From Hymenoscyphus infarciens (Eukaryota > Ascomycota > Leotiomycetes > Helotiales > Helotiaceae): DNA of 64,000 nucleotides. Below the pieces are notes generated by a model. The model searched no databases, was not told where the DNA came from, and worked only from the letters and a program-made list of their open reading frames with translations. Within the stretch, counting starts at the first letter, position 1. Every line of letters starts with the position of its first letter. The translations under genes and the position numbers were made by a program. Of this stretch, positions 60,638 to 64,000 are shown one piece after another. Location of the stretch: assembly GCA_001414345.1 (NCBI GenBank), contig LLCB01000180.1, forward strand, positions 1-64,000, read 5' to 3'.

Positions 60638-62361
60638 TCAAAGGATCATATTGAGGCCGTCCATTTGGAGGACCTTTTCCATCGGTGGCGATGGGCGTTT
60701 AGGGTCAAGACTAGCCATCTTTGCGTTCTCGAAGAGGGTCTTGGGGGAAGGGGAGCGCTTAGGGGTCTTTTCGACTCTTGAAGGGCTATCCAGCTTGGAT
60801 TCAACTTTGTGTATGCGCTCCTTTCTCGGCTTCTTTGGGACAGCCTTCTTTGGGACAGCCTTCTTTGCGGCAGCCTTCTTTTGCTCCTTCAGCTCCTTGG
60901 CGAGTACCAACTTCTTCTTCTTCTTCTTCTTCTCTTGCTTCTTGATGCCCTCATCGTCGTCGGTCTCCTCAACAGATGGTGGTGGCGGTGATGCAGAGGG
61001 AGATGGAGATGGAGATGGAGATGCAGATGCAGATGGGGAAGGGGAAGGGGAGGGAGAAGGTGGGGACATGGCACTTTGGCTTCTAGCCTTCATCTTTTCA
61101 AGCTTCTTCTTTTGACTTTTGGTGCGCAGAATGATCCTAACCCGGCCAGGGGCCATTGAGTGGGAGCGGGACGACGCTGGTGTAGACTCAAAGGATGCTG
61201 TGCCACGTCGAGAGACGTCTTCGCTATCATAAGCGGACTCGGTATTATTTGTAGTTGGTTTGGTGATCTTGACTGCTGGGATTGGCTTGGCAGCACTTTG
61301 CCCCTTCTGTCGCTTATTAGGACCATAGATCTCAGCGTCATCTTCATCATCTTGGTCACGCTCGACGCTTTCAGATCCTCTTGATGGAGTAAGACGTCCG
61401 TCTGTTCCAGGGAAGCTGCTGTACTCCTCTTCCTCATCATAGAGTCTAGTTCCCGCGCGATCATAATTACCATTGCAAGCCGCGAGAGCCTTGCGTACAT
61501 TGGCGATGGGATGTCCAGGGATAATCTGCAGGAGCTCTGCTACCATATCATCTGTGATTGTGACAACCTCTTTCTCTTGACTTGGAGGTGGGGATGGTGC
61601 AGGGGACCCTGCTCTGTCGAGCTGAAACTGAGCGAACTTGTCCCAATCGAAAGAAACAGTAGCAGGGCCTTCGAAGGGACCCCAAGTGTTTCTGACTGAC
61701 GTGTAATGTTCACAATCCTAAATGATATGTTAGCAGTGGTTTGAGCGCAACGGTGAATATACATACATGCAAGGCAAGGAATGCCACTGGTCTTTCGACG
61801 TCATCCTGCTTGTACTTCATGTGGAGGATGGTATGATCAAATCGGAAGATCACAACATCTATTTCGTAAGCTTGGGTAAAAGCCTGGATCTCCAAGTTGT
61901 CTGCAAAGACTCCAGACTTTGACATGCTGCGAAGGTGATTGGTCCAGGTATTCTCAACATCCTCCGCAGTTACAGCCTCGACATTGTATGTGGGTGCGCC
62001 GACGTTCTTTCGCTTTCGAACGCGCGTTGGATTGCTACGAATACCTCCTCCTCGGCGGATAGGCAGAAAAGGAATGTATTTGGGTTTGTTGTCGCGCAGT
62101 TGTTTGACCGTATCGGCTCGGATTTTGGCACTCTCGCCCTCGTGGCCGTACATTTGTTCGGAGAGAGCGTTAAAGAGACAATTGCCTAGAAGAAGATCGA
62201 GTCGTCAGCGCCTTGGTCTCTCAATTGGATTCACATGCGCGGTGGCGCCGAGGGGGGGGGGGGGGGGGTATCGCGGGGTCCTGGTCTCGAGGCTTACCAT
62301 CTCCAGTCGTCTCGGTATGAACAAGATCGAACTTCTTCAACAGGGAAGCTGGCGAAGCCAT
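60638..62361 (-). CDS. OTU-family cysteine protease (deubiquitinase) with UBA/CUE-like segment
   Basis: Three exons on the minus strand are 62361-62298, 62185-61767 and 61717-60638, giving 520 aa. The start MASPASLLKKFDLVHTETTG splices to DGNCLFNALSEQMYG, so Asp21 and Cys24 form the OTU active-site motif. His165 in LHDCEHYTSVRN is the catalytic histidine. The family cleaves ubiquitin chains. After the protease, residues about 214-256 (TDDMVAELLQIIPGHPIANV, then RKALAACNGNYDRAGTRL) look like a UBA/CUE helix bundle that could bind ubiquitin. The tail is disordered, with a bipartite-like basic site near KRQKGQ, a Ser-Pro/Ala repeat at about 379-409 and a Lys-rich stretch to about 480 (KKKKKKKLVLAKELKEQKK, AAAKKAVPKKAVPKKPRK). 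A nuclear location is inferred. Intron 1 contains a 17-bp poly-G on the + strand. Confidence 0.88.
62252..62268 (+). repeat. 17-bp poly-G tract in OTU intron 1
   Basis: An uninterrupted G run on the + strand (C run in the transcript) between donor 62297 and acceptor 62186. It would act as a very long polypyrimidine-like tract upstream of the 3' splice site. Confidence 0.9.
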
Positions 62362-62823
62362 TTTTTGGTATGGAAAGAAGGGGAAAACGCGTGTAGAAAG
62401 GGTGAGAAGCTCTACTTCCAAGAAATGAAGCAGAAGAGCAAGTTGTTGGTGTGCGCAGAAAATCCAATTCAAAGGTGAGTCGCAACTTTTTCGAGGGGGA
62501 GGAAGGGAAGGGTTGTGTGTTCGTAGCCTTATCCAGGTTGTGTACAAAATTCTGCCGCCAAGGCCGGGGGCGGTGAGCTTATCTGTTTTCCAAAGCACGT
62601 GTTTAATTTCGATGCCGCCAGGGCACGTGGACGACTTCACCAGGTGCTCCCAAGGTCGTCATGGGAGATGTTTTTTTTTGTGAATGGTTATGGTGTTTAG
62701 TAGCAGACGAACCTCATGAGCTACGCGTCTTCAAGCACCAAGCAAGCTGAGGGTAGTATAGCACAAAGGTACTACTGTAGTAACTAGGTTCTAAATTGTG
62801 TCTAAATTCCAACTCGAACTTGG

Positions 62824-62871
62824 GACCAGGACTAGGACTAGGACTAGGACTAGGACTAGGACCAGGACCAG
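62824..62871 (+). repeat. Tandem 6-bp AGGACT/AGGACC repeat
   Basis: About seven copies of AGGACT, turning to AGGACC at the end, in a promoter region. Confidence 0.85.
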
Positions 62872-62999
62872 GAGCCCTTGCTCATAAACTAAAAACTAGA
62901 CGTTCTCCTGGACCTGCACGCATGAGCATGCTACCTAGTACAAGTAGCCGTGAGGGCACCTTCTGCAAGCCGATTGCCCCACGTCATTCATCCCGAGTT

Positions 63000-63018
63000 C
63001 GGTTCGGTTCGGTTCGGT
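63000..63018 (+). repeat. Tandem 5-bp GGTTC repeat
   Basis: Three to four copies of GGTTC. Confidence 0.8.
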
Positions 63019-63121
63019 CATTTTAGGCAAATTGCCAGGCCGAGAAGATGGGTAGTACGGAGTATATCGGCCTCGATCGGCCATTCTCTCCTCAAGAGTG
63101 GGCAAAATGGGCTCACGGCCT

Positions 63122-63193
63122 ATCAAGACCATCAAGACTATCAAGACTATCAAGACTATCAAGACTATCAAGACTATCAAGACTATCAAGACT
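63122..63193 (+). repeat. Tandem 9-bp ATCAAGACT repeat, 8 copies
   Basis: The first unit has C in place of the final T, and the other seven are identical. It starts about 260 bp upstream of the D-amino-acid oxidase ATG. A nine-base period would keep frame if transcribed and translated, but no gene here uses it. Confidence 0.9.
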
Positions 63194-63383
63194 ATATCAC
63201 CAGCCCTCTCAAGTCAAGACTCACGTTGATTCCTCTTCAAGTGTAAAATGCTTCGAAGCCAAATTTCCTATTTATTAAACTGAAAATCAACTCCCACCTC
63301 AACAGCCCTCCCTCAAATCTCCTCTCCATCCCACCCTAAAGGCTAAAGTCACCCCGTATCAGTTTGATATTGGAGACTTCAGT

Positions 63384-64000
63384 ATGCCAAACATTGTTGT
63401 AGTAGGGTATGTATTCCTCATTCCAACCTAACATAAACTAACATCCTTCACAGCGCCGGCGTCACTGGTCTAACAACCGCTCTGCTACTATCCAAGAAAC
63501 CGGGTTACCATGTGACCATCGTAGCAAAGCACATGCCGGGCGATTATGATGTTGAATACACCTCCCCATGGGCCGGAGCAAACTGGTTGCCGTGAGTAAT
63601 TATGATCGATATTCAAGTCATTTTCTGATTGATGCTTCATAGTATGGCAGATGCTGCTGGTAGCAAATGGGAAAACAATACATGGCCTGAACTGGCTCGG
63701 CTTGCTAAGGATGTACCAGAAGCTGGTATTCATTTTCAAAGTAAGTCTTGATTAAATTCAAAGCCAGCTTAGCACAAGAGCCTCCTTCTGGGTCTAGTGC
63801 GGTGCTAGTCAAGCACCGGCTAGATGCTATACTTTTCTCGGCATGTTTGTTTTCTTGTCTCAGAAGGATGTCGGCCCTCAAACGCAGCCCAACGGGTTCT
63901 CTTCTTCTGCGGGAATGAAGTCGAGAGAAACCAAAGCTCGACAAAAATCGAATCCGAGAACGACCCAAAATTCTCCCATGAGTTGGCTTGTCATGGTCGA
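63384..64000 (+). CDS. D-amino-acid oxidase (FAD-dependent), 5' part only
   Basis: The first three exons are 63384-63406, 63454-63591 and 63643-63740. The remainder continues past the window end, probably after an intron starting GTAAGT at 63741. MPNIVVVG joins [15 protein letters not shown], giving the GxGxxG-type FAD-binding beta-alpha-beta motif. The next exon has the family stretch [12 protein letters not shown], then [20 protein letters not shown]. These flavoenzymes oxidise D-amino acids to keto acids, ammonia and hydrogen peroxide, usually in peroxisomes. The C-terminal targeting signal is outside the window. No confident exon was placed between 63741 and 64000. Confidence 0.85.

Larger units (their letters stand above)
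62362..63383. promoter_or_regulatory. Divergent intergenic region with tandem repeats
   Basis: This is 1.0 kb between the OTU gene (-) and the D-amino-acid oxidase gene (+), so it carries both promoters. It contains three tandem arrays, listed separately. No gene was recognised. Confidence 0.45.

Noticed and set aside
1..64000. CRISPR arrays, bacterial operons or a biosynthetic gene cluster
   Set aside because: Spliced eukaryotic genes and the repeat types seen exclude CRISPR or operons. No grouped backbone and tailoring enzymes were found.

Overview
The window is fungal nuclear DNA from a filamentous ascomycete (Pezizomycotina). The genes carry short GT-AG introns, mostly 45-110 bp. The recognisable proteins are eukaryotic: AP-3 beta, Nuf2, Egt1, Tvp15, a SulP transporter with a STAS domain, an OTU protease and a D-amino-acid oxidase. 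Coding DNA is near neutral in base composition, but one 10-kb block is extremely AT/TpA-rich, as expected after repeat-induced point mutation (RIP). Leotiomycetes/Helotiales is my best guess from the look of the proteins. That is inference, and no search was run.

Layout. 1-1016: G-rich low-complexity DNA, then the leader of a gene. 1017-19912: a gene-dense stretch with a CCHC zinc-knuckle Q/N/P-rich protein (+), AP-3 complex beta subunit (-), an unknown 260-aa protein (+), kinetochore protein Nuf2 (-), ergothioneine synthase Egt1 (+, 13 exons) and an orphan protein with a Cys/His-rich N-terminus (+). A 91-bp TA-flanked foldback element lies at 12.0 kb. 19913-29882: gene-poor, with one plausible small gene (23056) and one decayed coding sequence (24625-25590, minus). 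29883-35682: a SulP/STAS anion transporter and a secreted Pro/Thr/Phe repeat protein. 36212-45944: the AT-rich island. It holds one about 8.0-kb element with 20-bp terminal inverted repeats (TIRs) and a near-identical 10-bp target duplication, followed by a second element of about 1.6 kb with its own TIRs. 46138-47853: a cystathionine gamma-synthase-like gene that appears frameshifted in exon 1. 48272-48986: a 715-bp TA-flanked TIR element. 49-63 kb: mostly intergenic, with TVP15 (-, 7 exons), an orphan ORF beside an AT-rich relic, an OTU-type deubiquitinase candidate (-), and the 5' part of a D-amino-acid oxidase gene (+) cut by the window end.

The genes are independent eukaryotic transcription units with no shared pathway, apart from two membrane-trafficking genes (AP-3 beta, TVP15). 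The most notable signals are the boundaries of the four TIR elements, the one-base frameshift in the gene next to the AT-rich island, and the unusual intron structure of EGT1. Exon boundaries were worked out by hand from splice consensus and reading-frame continuity. No transcript data were available.
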